DNA of 64,000 nt from Siphonodentalium dalli (taxonomy: Eukaryota > Mollusca > Scaphopoda > Gadilida > Siphonodentaliidae). Made by a program: the position numbers and the translations under genes. Shown in pieces: positions 46,531 through 58,382 of this stretch (position 1 is its first letter; every line of letters begins with the position of its first letter). Location of the stretch: assembly GCA_032622095.1 (NCBI GenBank), contig CP136061.1, positions 255,515,582 through 255,579,581 of the forward strand, given 5' to 3'. Below the pieces are notes generated by a model that saw nothing but the letters and a program-made list of their open reading frames with translations, searched no databases and was not told where the DNA came from.

Positions 46531-47449
46531 GAGCGATGGGAGATAACTCTGCCTGAGCAGCATAGCTGTGTCTGCGGTCCCGATTCCATATAGGACCCCT
46601 TCCCCTATAGGTGTGTGTATGTTTATGCCCCTATAGTTGGGCAACGCCCCATTTTCTATGCTTTGTATGTGTTTATGTATGGTCCCATAGCCTTCCAAAG
46701 TCTTACAAACTCCTCTTTTTTATGTATTATTAATTTTATAGGTTTAATTATTATATAACACTCCTCCTTTTTCTTAATTCCCCCCTTCCCACTCAATTTT
46801 ATCTTCTGGAACATTCTAGTAAAATTCTCCAAAATATTCCCTCCTTCCCACGAAACTTTTCTTCTGGAATATTCTGGAAATTTTTGTTTTCTACAACATT
46901 CTAGTAAACCCATAATGTATTCGTGTAAAAATATTCATACCTGTATATGGCCCCTTTAAAATTTATACCTGTAACGCCAATAACCAATAAATGTTAATTT
47001 CACACACATGGTACAGCGATGCATTGGCTCTCATGCTATCATAGCATCTATCTATTTCCTGTTCTCCACACGCAGAATTTAAGCGGTAAAACTCATTTCT
47101 CAAATCTTCTGGCTCGAAATCCCTTCATAATTTCAATGGCATTACATACGGCCCCTTTAACATTTATACCTTTCGATAACTAATAAAGCTTATTGATCTC
47201 ACAAAGTTATTAACTGTTAGTAAACACATTCCATGGGGCGTTCTTTCTCTCTAACAGAGCATCATGGAATATTCTATAATGGCAGGTTTACTCGATGCCT
47301 TTTCACAGATGTGCACTAAACACACCAGCGAAGCACTAAGTGTGTTTGTTTTCACAATGAAGTTATCTGGGAGTTTAAGCGTTCAAACACATTCGGCATA
47401 CCTGTAGGTAATAACCATTCTAATGTGTAATTCATTCAACCTTATTATT
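46531..47449. other. Intergenic, no gene seen
   Basis: 'ggaccccttcccctataggt' and flanks at 46590 recur in direct orientation at 60090. The words 'ttctggaacattctag' and 'tcttctggaatattct' are repeated near 46800-46905. No gene. Confidence 0.5.
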
Positions 47450-48750
47450 CCGGGCCCACATATCATTTGCACAAACTGGGTAAGAAAATGTCTTTCTAAA
47501 AGGTTATGAAAAAGCCGACAAATTAAAACAATCTAGAATGTTGTAGAATACAAAAATTTCCAGAACAATAAAAATGTTCCAGAATAACATCAAATTAGTG
47601 TGGGCGTTTGAAAGTTCACTAGTATGTTCTAGAATAAAGATATATCTTATAAAACCATTGCAATCTTCATAACGCTGCACTTTCACTTATTTTTATGAGT
47701 TGTACGTTTCAATAATTAATTCAATTCAGGAAAGGATTCTTCATCTCTTGTCAGGTAAGTTTATAACTTTATATTTAAAAATTGAATACATGTAACGTAT
47801 AACATTGTGCAGTTCATCATTGCATACAAAAAACATTTAATAACGCTCTTTAAAGCCATATAAAGCATATGCCAAAATCATAACTAATGCATCTCGAGCC
47901 TGGAAACATTTAATAACGCTCTTTAAATCATTTAATAAAGCTCTTTAAAGCCATATAAAGTATATGCCGAAATCATAATTATTGCATCTGGAGCCTGGAA
48001 ACTTTTAATATATAACGTGTAAGCTCTTTCTAAATTATTGAACAAACATTTAATAACGCTCTTTAAATCATTTAATAAAGCTCATTAAATCCATATAAAT
48101 CATATGCCGAAATCATAATTAATGCATCTCGAGCATGGAAGCATTTAATAACGCTCTTTAAATTATTTAATAACGCTCTTTAAAGCCATATAAAGCATAT
48201 GCCGAAGTCATAATTAAAGCATCTCGAGTCTGGAAAATTTTAATATATAGTATGTAGGCTCTTTCTAAATTAGTGAACAATCATTTAATAACGCTCTTTA
48301 TTTCTATATAACGTGTATAGAGCTAATAATGCACTGCACAATGTTATACGTCACATTTACTCACTCTTAAATACATTACCCATAGGGGAATTTCACAATC
48401 CTCTAAAACTATATAAATCCATAGCCTTTAATTATTTAAATTGTTTATTCCTTCGTTTGTCTCTTCTTTTGAGGACTGGATCTTTCTGGGCTCCTAGTGA
48501 GTCCGCGCCTCTCCCGTTCCCGCGGGCTCCACGGCTCTAGGAGCCACTCGATCGTTTCATCCGTCAATGACTGAAATGAAGAAGTAGCAAACATTAAAAC
48601 GTGTTAAAATACATAGGCTATAAGAAGTCATAACCCCTTTTGAATCCAACTTTCCGTTGAATGGCAACAAGCCTTCGCTAAATCATGACAAAATTACCTA
48701 TACTTATTCTGTGTCAATGCATTCTCTTATATATGCGATGTTTATATGAG
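47450..48750. repeat. Left arm of a large inverted repeat
   Basis: The sequence recurs as reverse complement at about 60660-63085. Matching landmarks: 'catatcatttgcaca' (47460/63085), 'tctcttgtcaggtaag' (47750/62800), the 'catttaataacgctctttaa' units (47830-48310/61250-61700), the small terminal exon (48445-48570/60960-61075), and 'gtcataaccccttttgaatc' (48630/60900). The right arm has extra tandem repeats. The 47830-48310 part is itself a tandem array of about 110-bp units. Confidence 0.85.
48445..48570 (-). CDS. Orphan terminal exon of LWPV/ETIEW gene family (copy d)
   Basis: Read on the minus strand, acceptor 'ctacttcttcatttcag' is followed in phase 0 by SLTDETIEWLLEPWSPRERE, then RRGLTRSPERSSPQKKRQTK-E-stop: 41 codons and TAA. 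It is the intact version of the exon in the right arm (60960). The pattern (S/T/N)(D/E)xT(I/V)E(W/F)xLxxxWSP, followed by SP sites and a basic Lys/Arg tail that could be a nuclear localisation signal, is shared with 53571-53684. No upstream LWPV-type exon is visible on this strand before the arm ends, so the exon may be an orphan. Function unknown. Confidence 0.6.
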   Translation of the reverse strand, partial: SLTDETIEWLLEPWSPRERERRGLTRSPERSSPQKKRQTKE

Positions 48751-49030
48751 GTTGACTATATATATTCTAAAGTTATATTTATAAAGCTATATGATGCTAA
48801 CGGTCATGTTCACCAACGTCCACAGCCATTGCCATCGAGACTATAAATTGTTCTTTAAACACAATGAAATAAAGGCACTATAGTTCCTGACATTTTCTTG
48901 AATAATACCGCCCACATACTGACACTACATGTAACCCTGAGAGAGGATAATAACAACGCATATCTTCATTCTATAAAGACATTATCCTTTAGTCCATCCG
49001 ACTGTTCTGGGGGAGTCTAGCATAGTATTA
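48751..49030. other. Spacer beyond the left arm
   Basis: Nothing recognised. Confidence 0.4.
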
Positions 49031-49031
49031 T

Positions 49032-49295
49032 TCAGACAAAATTATACGTCTGCTCAAGTTGAATCAGAATGGCATCGAAACGGATGTGGATATACAATCT
49101 TACCATACCACAAACACCGACACGCATGACATTCTATATACGAAACATGCACCAGGTGTAGCGGTGGTGTATACCGTGGACCATTTCATTCCCACTACCA
49201 TTGTGTATGTCCACAAACTAGCACCGCGAGTATTGTTCTTCTCTATTGGGAGCTATTCGACAAGACGACTGCAGGACCTCACACAGTTTGCTTAG
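49032..49295 (+). other. Unrecognised open frame, possible gene remnant
   Basis: After a TAG the frame reads YYSDKIIRLLKLNQNG, IETDVDIQSYHTTNTDTHD, then VVYTVDHFIPTTIVYVHKL and APRVLFFSIGSYSTRRLQDL, TQFA-stop. The codon use and alternating hydrophobic pattern look protein-like. The end (FFSIGSYSTRRLQDLTQFA) faintly recalls the last strand and helix of a von Willebrand A domain, but this is weak. No splice sites were assigned. Confidence 0.25.
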
Positions 49296-50214
49296 GATCA
49301 TGGCCAAGAAGTGTGGGTAGTAGGTACATTGTGGTCTTCTTCTTAGCAGATAGGTATCTGTCCAAGGGAATGAGACAACTAGAAACCTTCGAAACACCGC
49401 CGAAGGTGTCGACGTATGCCAATACGTTCGCTAAGTTTGTGAGTTGACGAACCATCTATTGAGAAGTGACTAGCTAACTGGTTCGCCAGGTGTGCACCTC
49501 GTTATTCCCATGGGGCATGAGACACATACATAGAGATGACCTTCTGTAAGCGTGTATACTGATCGACCATATGCCTTTCTAGTTCAAGATGAGGCACAAA
49601 TTCCATATTTAGCAAATATTTTAAATCATAAGCTAGACACCGGAAAATGAATTCTTTGAAACGTTATGATTAGAGGGACCCTTCTCCTGGGAAGTGTTGA
49701 ATACTTCGTCGGTGTGAGCGACCTAGTTTTATCAGACAAAGAAATGGAAGCTGGCCCAGATAATTATGAACGTAACGTGGCAAATCAGAATCTGTTATCA
49801 GGTAATTGTTCTAATATGACTATTCGGCGCAACTATATGGTTACGGCCATTATCAGCGCTAAGTGGACCATCGCGATATTAGTTGTAGGTTCTTGTCTTT
49901 CCAGAAGGATATGAGCTATGTTATGCGGTTTGATACGTGTTAAGTTGAACTAATAGATGGTTTATGTACGGTTTCGTCCATACATATCGATATTATGACA
50001 AAAAGTTGAAATTAGTATGTGAAAATATCGATTACCTTTTCAATTTATCAAATGTATCAATTGCCAAACTCAAATGAATACTTCATATCAATATTCCATA
50101 TCAAGATGCAATGGTGGGTAGAAATCGCGAAACAATAACGCCCATCGTAAGAAAGTAAAGGAATGTAGGCGTGTTTTCAAATTTCGGTCGCCATTTTGGC
50201 TGCCATCTTCGATT
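49296..50214. other. Intergenic, one unsupported frame
   Basis: An 82-codon frame at 49666-49914 (IRGTLLLGSVEYFVGVSDLV...) has no motif or neighbour to support it. Nothing else seen. Confidence 0.4.
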
Positions 50215-50850
50215 TAGAAAACCATTTTTTGCATGAGATGTAAGGTAATTACTTCACCTCAGTATTTCCAACTCAACTGTATAAGCATGGGTGGAGTTCT
50301 CTCGACAATAATGCCCAATGATGTGAATATGAGGGAATTTCGGTGATTTTTCAAAATCTGTCCGCCATTGTGGGCGCCATTTTGGATTTGGGGGACTTTT
50401 ATTTGGTTATGGTACAGTGACAGTTCTTCGCCTAAATGTTCCCAACCCAGAATAGTAATCAGGTGTGGAGTTGTCGTGACAATAACGCTCACTTTTGGCC
50501 GCCATTTTGGATTTGGATGAATATTCCTCAACTCAGGTATAAGAGGATCTCCTGCACATATATATGCATTGGTCCTGTTATGATCGCAATAACATTCATT
50601 GATTCGAAAGTTCGAAACAATATTTCGCGTTATTAGCGACGATTCGGCTTTGACCGGATTATACCGGCATTTGCGAAAACGTGATATCGGACAAAAATAT
50701 CCTACAACGAATGTATATTATGATCCCAGTGTGTTCAGCCATATCGGATTTTTGGCCTATTTGTAAGGGTTGTATATTAACGAAATGAAAGCTGAAAACA
50801 AGACCGCATATGATATCAACTTTACTATAACGGCGATCAGAGACCTGGTG
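50215..50850. repeat. Inverted partner of 45640-46230
   Basis: Contains 'ggccgccattttggatttgg' two or three times, 'tattagcgacgattcggctt' and 'cctacaacgaatgtatatta', all complements of the left copy. Together the pair forms arms about 4 kb apart. Confidence 0.8.
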
Positions 50851-51132
50851 CATATAAAAACAATGGCCGCCATGATGGACGCCATCTTGTCTGGAGTCTC
50901 TGCGGCCACTTTTTATGTGTACCCATACCATGTATGGTACACATAATGCCGACGTCCGGATCAACCATCGTCCGTCGATCTGTCTGTATGTCTGTCCGTA
51001 GACACTTGCTATCCGATTCGATTACTCCAGTATTATTTTTATCGGATCGTGTTCAATTTTATGTGCATGTTTATGATGACACACATCACCTGTATAGTTT
51101 TGGTACCGATCGGTTGGTCGGTTTAGAAATGA
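50851..51132. repeat. Dispersed repeat, left of MITE E
   Basis: 'cacataatgccgacgtccgg' with 'atcaaccat' at 50940 recurs at 52745. The downstream text ('ttgataact...tatccgattcgattactcc') resembles 52720-52740. Confidence 0.6.
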
Positions 51133-51609
51133 TTAAAGGTACTCAACCCGATAAAACTCCTCTCAATTACTATTTCAATGGCTTCGGGGGTCAAAAATAT
51201 TTGATTCGAGTCGAGGAAGTCACCCATCAAAGCTCAGATTTGTTAGATATCGATTTTAGAAATCTATTATTTTTCATTATCGGGAATACTATCTGGCCCA
51301 GAACTCAGTCAAAATTGCGTTAAAATTACCACTTGGTTTTAGAGTTATTCATCCTTGTCTGTTTGAATAGATATGGAGTACACATCCAGAGCAGATTACG
51401 GCAGTTATTGGTACTCATCTCGAGAACATAACAAATTTGAAAAATCAATATCTAATAACTCTGAGCTTTGTTTGATGGGTTCCTCGACTCGAATCAAATA
51501 TTTTTTACCCCCAAAGCCAAAGAAATAGTAATATAGGACCCTCTGATCGGATTGTTGTTGTTGGAATCTGTTGAGATGGGGACCCTCTTTACGGGTTGAG
51601 TACCTTTAA
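51133..51609. mobile_element. TTAA MITE, copy E
   Basis: Starts 'ttaaaggtactcaacccgat' and ends 'cgggttgagtacctttaa'. Almost identical to copies B and H; same orientation. Confidence 0.9.
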
Positions 51610-53164
51610 CGGTTTCCATACATACCTGGTCATGTTCTATCCGATGCCATAACTCATATATTTTTTGACCCATTGTGTTCATATGTTATATACAGGTTGA
51701 TGATGGCACATGGCTCACTCATATAGTTTTTGGTATCGATTGGTCGATCGGTTTAGAAAATAGTTAACCCTGCACACAAATGCTATCTGATGCATTTAAG
51801 TCAAACAATTTTCTTCTAATCTGCCTCATATTTCTTCCTAGGTCTTTCTTAGCACGTTCTTCATCTGTATGGATTTTGGTATTGTTTAGTTAACCCTTTC
51901 AAATATTGTTTTTAAATAGAAATCAACCAATCCAGGATGACTCAAACAATTTTCATCCGATCGACTCCAAATTTGGTATATCAAGTTCGAATATGGGTTT
52001 GGTCCGATATGTTTTAACAGAGTTATGGCCCTTTAAATCCATACCTGTTTGCCATGCACTGTAAAATTTGAAGAGAACACGACACATGACTGTGTTATTG
52101 GAATGAGACAGTTTATAGCTATGGACACCTGACAGTACTGGTGGCTGCATATTTGTTTATCATCTGTCAAACTCTGATTGATGACTCTTTATTCCAGTTC
52201 TGTTTTCTGTGTTGAAACAGGTTTATGGCATTAGTTGTTTACAGAGACACTGTTGTCATATCTTAGAAAAAAATTAATCCACACATTCCTTAGTTCCATC
52301 ATATGATATCATTAAAATGATTCTCTACACACATCATATGGTCTTCTGGTGTTTTTTATTTTATCATTCTCCTATTCTATGTCCATGTTGATGGCGATCC
52401 ACTTTTCACTTGCATGGATTTGGGATTAAAATTAACCCATTCGATAGACACATATTATCCGATAGACATACATTAAATTATCACTTTAACTTTGAGCCAA
52501 TTTCAATCAGTGTTTCAATAAATGACCAATTGAATATTCATCATTAGAGGAAATGTCTTGTTTTGAAATTCCCTCAATTGCATTTGGGTTGCAGGATAAT
52601 ATTAACAGTGCTGGGATTCTGGAGACTGACTTATTGTATGGGTTTCTAAATCCAATGACATGCTTTTTATTGATTACTCTATGTTTATCAGTTCATTAGT
52701 TTGGGTAAGAATAACCCCTTACTATCCGATTTGATAACTCCAACACATAATGCCGACGTCCGGATCAACCATCCGTCGTTCTTCCGCCCGTCCGTCTGTC
52801 CGTAGGCACTTTACGCATGGTGCGATAACTCGAACATTTTCTATCTGATCGGAATCAAATTTTGTATATGAGTTTCTCAGACCATACGGAGTTATGGCCC
52901 TTTTTCGACTTAGAATTCATGCATGCTGCCATGTCTCAAAAATGGTGTATTTGATTACAACCATATTTGGTATGCGAGTTTCTCAGCCCAAAATACAGAT
53001 CGAGAATATGGGTTTGATCCGATATTTTTTAATGGAGGTATGGCCCTTTTGCTGCATATATGGCGGTATGGTGAGGACAATAGGTTATTGTTATTCTATT
53101 GTTATTATACTTCAGCGCCGAGATCAAAGGAGATCAAAGGAAGTACCACGCCCCGCACCATATG
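51610..53164. repeat. Diverged dispersed repeat units
   Basis: 'gttatggccctttaaatcc' / 'gttatggccctttttcgac', 'ccaaatttggtatat' and 'aatatgggtttggtccgata' / 'aatatgggtttgatccgata' recur about every 0.9-1 kb. The frames at 52894-53220 are inside this repeat. No gene. Confidence 0.55.
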
Positions 53165-53345
53165 ACGTAACGATGCGTGGGTGTTTGAGAATGTATACAC
53201 GCGTGGGTGTGGGTGTTTGAGAATGTATACGTCACAGGCATGCGGGGTCCTTGAGTATGGCTGTATACTTCACGAGCGTGGGTGCATGGCTCATTGAGAA
53301 TGGATGTATACTTCACGCTCTTGGGCCCTTGAGAACGGTACTATG
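53165..53345. repeat. Degenerate 40-50 bp tandem repeat
   Basis: 'tgtttgagaatgtatac' and 'ggctcattgagaatggatg' type units with 'cttcacgagcgtgggt'. About four copies. Confidence 0.65.
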
Positions 53346-53570
53346 GCGAGGACAATGGACAATGGACATATGTTTGTTATATATGCACTATGTATATGTG
53401 TCATGTACCACATCATAATATGACTGAGAATAAAGGCAATCAATCAGATAACACTAAATTTCTAACTGTAGATATTGGAAGTTTATTGAGATTGTTTTAT
53501 GTCAAAATATGTCTTGCGTTATTAAAATTGCATATTCTAATTAAATGTTATCTTATTGTTATATTTTCAG
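53346..53570. other. Possible intron before terminal exon copy a
   Basis: AT-rich and ends in a good acceptor (tcttattgttatattttcag). No upstream LWPV-type exon or donor was recognised. Confidence 0.4.
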
Positions 53571-53684
53571 GGTCTCAACGAAAGGACAGTGGAGTTCATG
53601 TTGGATTTGGTGTGGAGTCCACTGGCCACGTCAACACCCGGGGAGAATTCACCAATGGCCAAGAAGCCGAAAAATGGAAATTAA
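53571..53684 (+). CDS. Terminal exon of LWPV/ETIEW gene family (copy a)
   Basis: After acceptor 'ttattgttatattttcag' the phase-0 frame reads GLNERTVEFMLDLVWSPLAT, then STPGENSPMAKKPKNGN-stop: 37 codons and TAA. It aligns with the minus-strand exon at 48445-48570: LNERTVEFML/LTDETIEWLL, a conserved WSP, a later SP and a short Lys-rich end. The two are diverged enough that shared protein features, not DNA copying, carry the match, which suggests past selection. A matching upstream exon was not found, so it may be an orphan or part of a larger transcript. Confidence 0.55.
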   Translation, partial: GLNERTVEFMLDLVWSPLATSTPGENSPMAKKPKNGN

Positions 53685-54089
53685 AAAAAAAGTTTTATAA
53701 CGGATTTACATTATATTATATGCTGAGGGTAACGTATCATAAACATAGTTATTCTGGTTGCAGGTGAATGTTATGTATGAGCCTATCACGCCCATTCTCA
53801 ATGAGTCGGCCATTTTCGCTTCGCTGGGAATATAACGCATATTGACGCAATGTTACAATATATATGGCCCTAGTAATAAGGTGATGACATTGACTGGGTG
53901 GCGCATATATACGGAGCAGAATATATACACTACGTGTGAGACGCGTCCATGCATTAAATGCCTTCGGTGTCGAAAAATTCATATTTGTTCCATATAAACA
54001 GAAAGAATATTAAAATGTAGACCGGCTGTGTTCGCCTAATAAATACCATGATCATCGGGTAAACAGCACTCTATCATCAAGATGATGTT
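53685..54089. other. Spacer, no gene
   Basis: Nothing recognised. Confidence 0.45.
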
Positions 54090-54300
54090 TTTTTTACCTA
54101 AACGAGAGCCTGATTGTGTTACAAAAGACAGCGCAATTGTACCATCTAATGACGCCCCAATGATATAAACGCTCATTATTAGTTCTGTATAAGGAATGCC
54201 ACAACGAAGAACGCTCTTTATGTTTACCATCATAATATAAAACAAACACCAGGAACTGTAACGTTTTGTGCTTTGGTTTACGTAACGATGGATAAACGTA
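54090..54300 (-). repeat. Inverted partner of 418-600
   Basis: Reverse complement of the element near the window start: 'tttacctaaacgagagcctg', 'gaacgctctttatgtttacc'. It ends about 45 bp before the 31-bp satellite starts. Confidence 0.7.
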
Positions 54301-54344
54301 TGACCAATAACATGCTTGAATAGATCGGTGATGTAATTTCCTAA

Positions 54345-56050
54345 GCGGAATTGGTAGTGTCATTGAGAATGAATTATGGAATTGGTAGTGTCATTGAGAA
54401 TGAATTATGGAATTGGTAGTGTCATTGAGAATGAATTATGGAATTGGTAGTGTCATTGAGAATGAATTATGGAATTGGTAGTGTCATTGAGAATGAATTA
54501 TGGAATTGGTAGTGTCATTGAGAATGAATTATGGAATTGGTAGTGTCATTGAGAATGAATTATGGAATTGGTAGTGTCATTGAGAATGAATTATGGAATT
54601 GGTAGTGTCATTGAGAATGAATTATGGAATTGGTAGTGTCATTGAGAATGAATTATGGAATTGGTAGTGTCATTGAGAATGAATTATGGAATTGGTAGTG
54701 TCATTGAGAATGAATTATGGAATTGGTAGTGTCATTGAGAATGAATTATGGAATTGGTAGTGTCATTGAGAATGAATTATGGAATTGGTAGTGTCATTGA
54801 GAATGAATTATGGAATTGGTAGTGTCATTGAGAATGAATTATGGAATTGGTAGTGTCATTGAGAATGAATTATGGAATTGGTAGTGTCATTGAGAATGAA
54901 TTATGGAATTGGTAGTGTCATTGAGAATGAATTATGGAATTGGTAGTGTCATTGAGAATGAATTATGGAATTGGTAGTGTCATTGAGAATGAATTATGGA
55001 ATTGGTAGTGTCATTGAGAATGAATTATGGAATTGGTAGTGTCATTGAGAATGAATTATGGAATTGGTAGTGTCATTGATAATGAATTATGGAATTGGTA
55101 GTGTCATTGAGAATGAATTATGGAATTGGTAGTGTCATTGAGAATGAATTATGGAATTGGTAGTGTCATTGAGAATGAATTATGGAATTGGTAGTGTCAT
55201 TGAGAATGAATTATGGAATTGGTAGTGTCATTGAGAATGAATTATGGAATTGGTAGTGTCATTGAGAATGAATTATGGAATTGGTAGTGTCATTGAGAAT
55301 GAATTATGGAATTGGTAGTGTCATTGAGAATGAATTATGGAATTGGTAGTGTCATTGAGAATGAATTATGGAATTGGTAGTGTCATTGAGAATGAATTAT
55401 GGAATTGGTAGTGTCATTGCGAATGAATTATGGAATTGGTAGTGTCATTGAGAATGAATTATGGAATTGGTAGTGTCATTGAGAATGAATTATGGAATTG
55501 GTAGTGTCATTGAGAATGAATTATGGAATTGGTAGTGTCATTGAGAATGAATTATGGAATTGGTAGTGTCATTGATAATGAATTATGGAATTGGTAGTGT
55601 CATTGAGAATGAATTATGGAATTGGTAGTGTCATTGAGAATGAATTATGGAATTGGTAGTGTCATTGAGAATGAATTATGGAATTGGTAGTGTCATTGAG
55701 AATGAATTATGGAATTGGTAGTGTCATTGAGAATGAATTATGGAATTGGTAGTGTCATTGAGAATGAATTATGGAATTGGTAGTGTCATTGAGAATGAAT
55801 TATGGAATTGGTAGTGTCATTGAGAATGAATTATGGAATTGGTAGTGTCATTGAGAATGAATTATGGAATTGGTAGTGTCATTGAGAATGAATTATGGAA
55901 TTGGTAGTGTCATTGAGAATGAATTATGGAATTGGTAGTGTCATTGAGAATGAATTATGGAATTGGTAGTGTCATTGAGAATGAATTATGGAATTGGTAG
56001 TGTCATTGAGAATGAATTATGGAATTGGTAGTGTCATTGAGAATGAATTA
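54345..56050. repeat. 31-bp satellite, about 55 near-identical copies
   Basis: The unit is 'ggaattggtagtgtcattga' then 'gaatgaattat'. Copies are identical except a 'gataatg' variant at 55078 and again at 55574, exactly 16 units (496 bp) apart, and one 'gcgaatg' at about 55418. No reading-frame constraint. The last unit breaks into unique sequence at 'gaattatatgcgtg'. Confidence 0.97.
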
Positions 56051-56597
56051 TATGCGTGTTTGATAGGTGACCAAATTCATACTTTTGTACGTGTTGCAAT
56101 ATATGTTTGCAGAATACCGTCGGTTCGGTGTGGCTATAACTGACAGGTAACCATGACTATGTTAAATTAAGATGGCATATTCTGTAACATTGTTATGATG
56201 CCCCCATCTTGTCTCATTGCATTCACCTGCGCGATAATGATTTTATGATACATTGGGAGCCTGGGAGGTTATACATTTCCCCAACCTGACAGTAAAATTG
56301 TTGTTTACTGTGCATCTTTTACAATGTAAACATAACACCCATGTACCGACGACTTTATACTCACAGTGACGTTGGATTGACGCGTTTGGGATATATGATT
56401 CTTGTAAAGGTAAAAATGCATTCGCTTTTTTACAACCTGCTATAGATCCGGTACGGGGTTACATGTATATATTATCTTTTTTATTATAATCATACTATAT
56501 GACTATTGTATATAACTCTGTTTCTCAATATCCGTTACATGTAATTTCCATGTGTTTATTTGGATGAGAGAATAAAGCATATCTATCCGGTCAAAGA
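56051..56597. other. Intergenic, no gene seen
   Basis: Nothing recognised on either strand. Confidence 0.5.
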
Positions 56598-57080
56598 TTA
56601 AAGGTACTCAATCCGTAAAGAGGGTCCCCATCTCAACAGATTCCAACAGCAACAATCCGATCAGAGGGTCCTATATTACTATTTCTTTGGCTTTGGGGGT
56701 AAACAAATATTTGATTCGAGTCGAGGAACCCATCAAACAAAGCTCAGAGTTATTAGATATTGATTTTTGAAATTTGTTAATTTCTCGAGATGAGTACTAA
56801 TAATTGCCGTCAATTTTGAAACCTGCTCAAGATGATTAAACCAAAACTCTATTCAAACAGACAATGATTGATAACTCTAAAATCAAGTGGTAATAATCAC
56901 GCAATTTTGACTACGTACTGGGCCAGAAAGAATTCCCGATAATGAAAAATAATAGATTTCTAAAATCGATATCTAACAAATCTGAGCTTTGATGGGTGAC
57001 TTCCTCGACTCGAATCAAATATTTTTGACCCCCGAAGCCATAGTAATTGAGATGAGTTTTATCGGATTGAGTACCTTTAA
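56598..57080. mobile_element. TTAA MITE, copy F
   Basis: Starts 'ttaaaggtactcaatccgta' and ends 'cggattgagtacctttaa'. Orientation is opposite to copies B, E and H. It lies 195 bp upstream of the small gene's start codon. Confidence 0.9.
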
Positions 57081-57200
57081 ACTATACACAGACGGTGCTT
57101 TCTGTAATCTTACTTAAGCCATATGAAATGTGAAATCTCAATTAAAAAATAATTGCTAAATGTCTGCAAACATGGCTGGCACCTCCCCCATCGAACGTGC

Positions 57201-57210
57201 GTATATAAAC
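57201..57210 (+). promoter_or_regulatory. TATA-box-like element
   Basis: 'gtatataaac' stands 65 bp upstream of the ATG at 57275, a normal distance for a core promoter with a short leader. 'gatataaactgaactcc' at about 59950 resembles this text, so part of the match may be repeat history. There is no experimental support. Confidence 0.4.
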
Positions 57211-57274
57211 TGAATCTTTTGTTTCCAGGAAGCATTTTTTTTCACAGTATTATATGCTAAGAGTGCATGTTACT

Positions 57275-57385
57275 ATGGAATCGCCACCCGCCAAAAAAAC
57301 AAAACAAAGAGTGGGCACGCCAGAAAGTGTGGGTTCAGGAGCCATCACGGATAAACCAGTGTGCGATGACGTTCAGTTTTGCAAC
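57275..57385 (+). CDS. Small nuclear-type gene, exon 1 (LWPV/ETIEW family)
   Basis: ATG opens MESPPAKKTKQRVGTPESVG, then SGAITDKPVCDDVQFCN, 37 codons ending in phase 0 at donor 'gcaac/gtaagt'. The SPPAKKTKQR motif is a plausible monopartite nuclear localisation signal with a proline-directed phosphorylation site. It resembles the SPPPKKQRK and SPQKKRQTK tails of the terminal exons at 60960 and 48445. A TATA-like box lies 65 bp upstream. I do not recognise a family. The three exons of this gene together give 99 residues. Confidence 0.65.
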
Positions 57386-58310
57386 GTAAGTACTATTTTT
57401 CTATTTATTGGCGTATATTTAACAAAATAATTCTTGGTACTAAAAAAGTGCCAAATTGTTCTATTTTAGAAAATATCCCCCCCCCCCCAGCCCACTGTAC
57501 ACCCCTTAATGCTAAAATTTAGCTTGGAAGCTGAGCCACGCCTAACTGTTTTATAATATGCATTAAAGGTACTCAACCCGTAAAGAGGGTCCCCATCTCA
57601 ACAGATTCCAACAACAACAATCCGATCAGAGGGTCCTATATTACTATTTCTTTGGCTTTGGGGGTAAAAAATATTTGATTCGAGTCGAGGAACCCATCAA
57701 ACAAAGCTCAGAGTTATTAGATATTGATTTTTGAAAATTCTTATGTTCTCGAGATGAGTACCAATAACTGCCGTCAATTTGGTAACCTGCTCGAGATATT
57801 ACGCCAAAATTCTATTCAAACAGACAAGGATGGATAACTCTATAATCAAGTGGGTAAAAATAACGAATTTTTGACATTCTTCTGGGCCAGAAAGAATTCC
57901 CGATAATGAAAAATAATAGATTTCTAAAATCGATATCTAACAAATCTGAGCTTTGATGGGTGACTTCCTCGACTCGAATCAAATATTTTTGACCCCCGAA
58001 GCCATTGAAATAGTAATTGAGAGGAGTTTTATCGGGTTGAGTACCTTTAAAATGAAAATTTTACACTTTTTTCCTCATTATTACATTCTGGACATTGTGT
58101 TTAGCAACGTATATACTATTTTTCTATTTATTGGTATCTATTTAACAAAATAATTCTTGGAAAAGGTACTAAAACAGTGCCAAAATATTTCCCCCAGCCC
58201 ACTGTACACCTTAACGCTAAAATTTGCTTTGCAGCTGTAAAACCACGCCTAACTATTTTATAATGTGCATTAAAATGAACATTTTGACACTTTTTTCTTC
58301 ATTATTACAG
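57386..58310 (+). other. Small gene, intron 1, with internal duplication and MITE
   Basis: Donor gtaagt, acceptor 'tcttcattattacag'. The interval 57386-57562 is duplicated at about 58106-58275 ('ctatttattgg', 'aacaaaataattcttgg', 'aaccacgcctaact'), and MITE G sits between. At about 58070-58110 there is a decayed exon-like piece ('ttcctcattattacattctg', 'tttagcaacgtatatac') that mimics the exon 2 acceptor and the exon 1 donor. Confidence 0.65.
57563..58050. mobile_element. TTAA MITE, copy G, in intron
   Basis: Starts 'ttaaaggtactcaacccgta' and ends 'cgggttgagtacctttaa'. Same orientation as copy F. Inserted in intron 1 of the small gene. Confidence 0.92.
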
Positions 58311-58382
58311 GTCCGAAGAATTTTATGGCCTGTTAAAATTGAGGCCATCGACACGGAAACGGAGACGCTGTCCATAGAAAAC
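58311..58382 (+). CDS. Small gene, exon 2 (LWPV exon)
   Basis: 24 codons, phase 0 at both ends: VRRILWPVKIEAIDTETETL-SIEN, between 'tcattattacag' and 'gtgagttt'. The R-x-(I/Q)-LWPV-(K/R) core recurs in the exon at 60280-60348 (IPRQLWPVRTRAERRR). It could be a short linear binding motif. No known family assigned. Confidence 0.65.
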
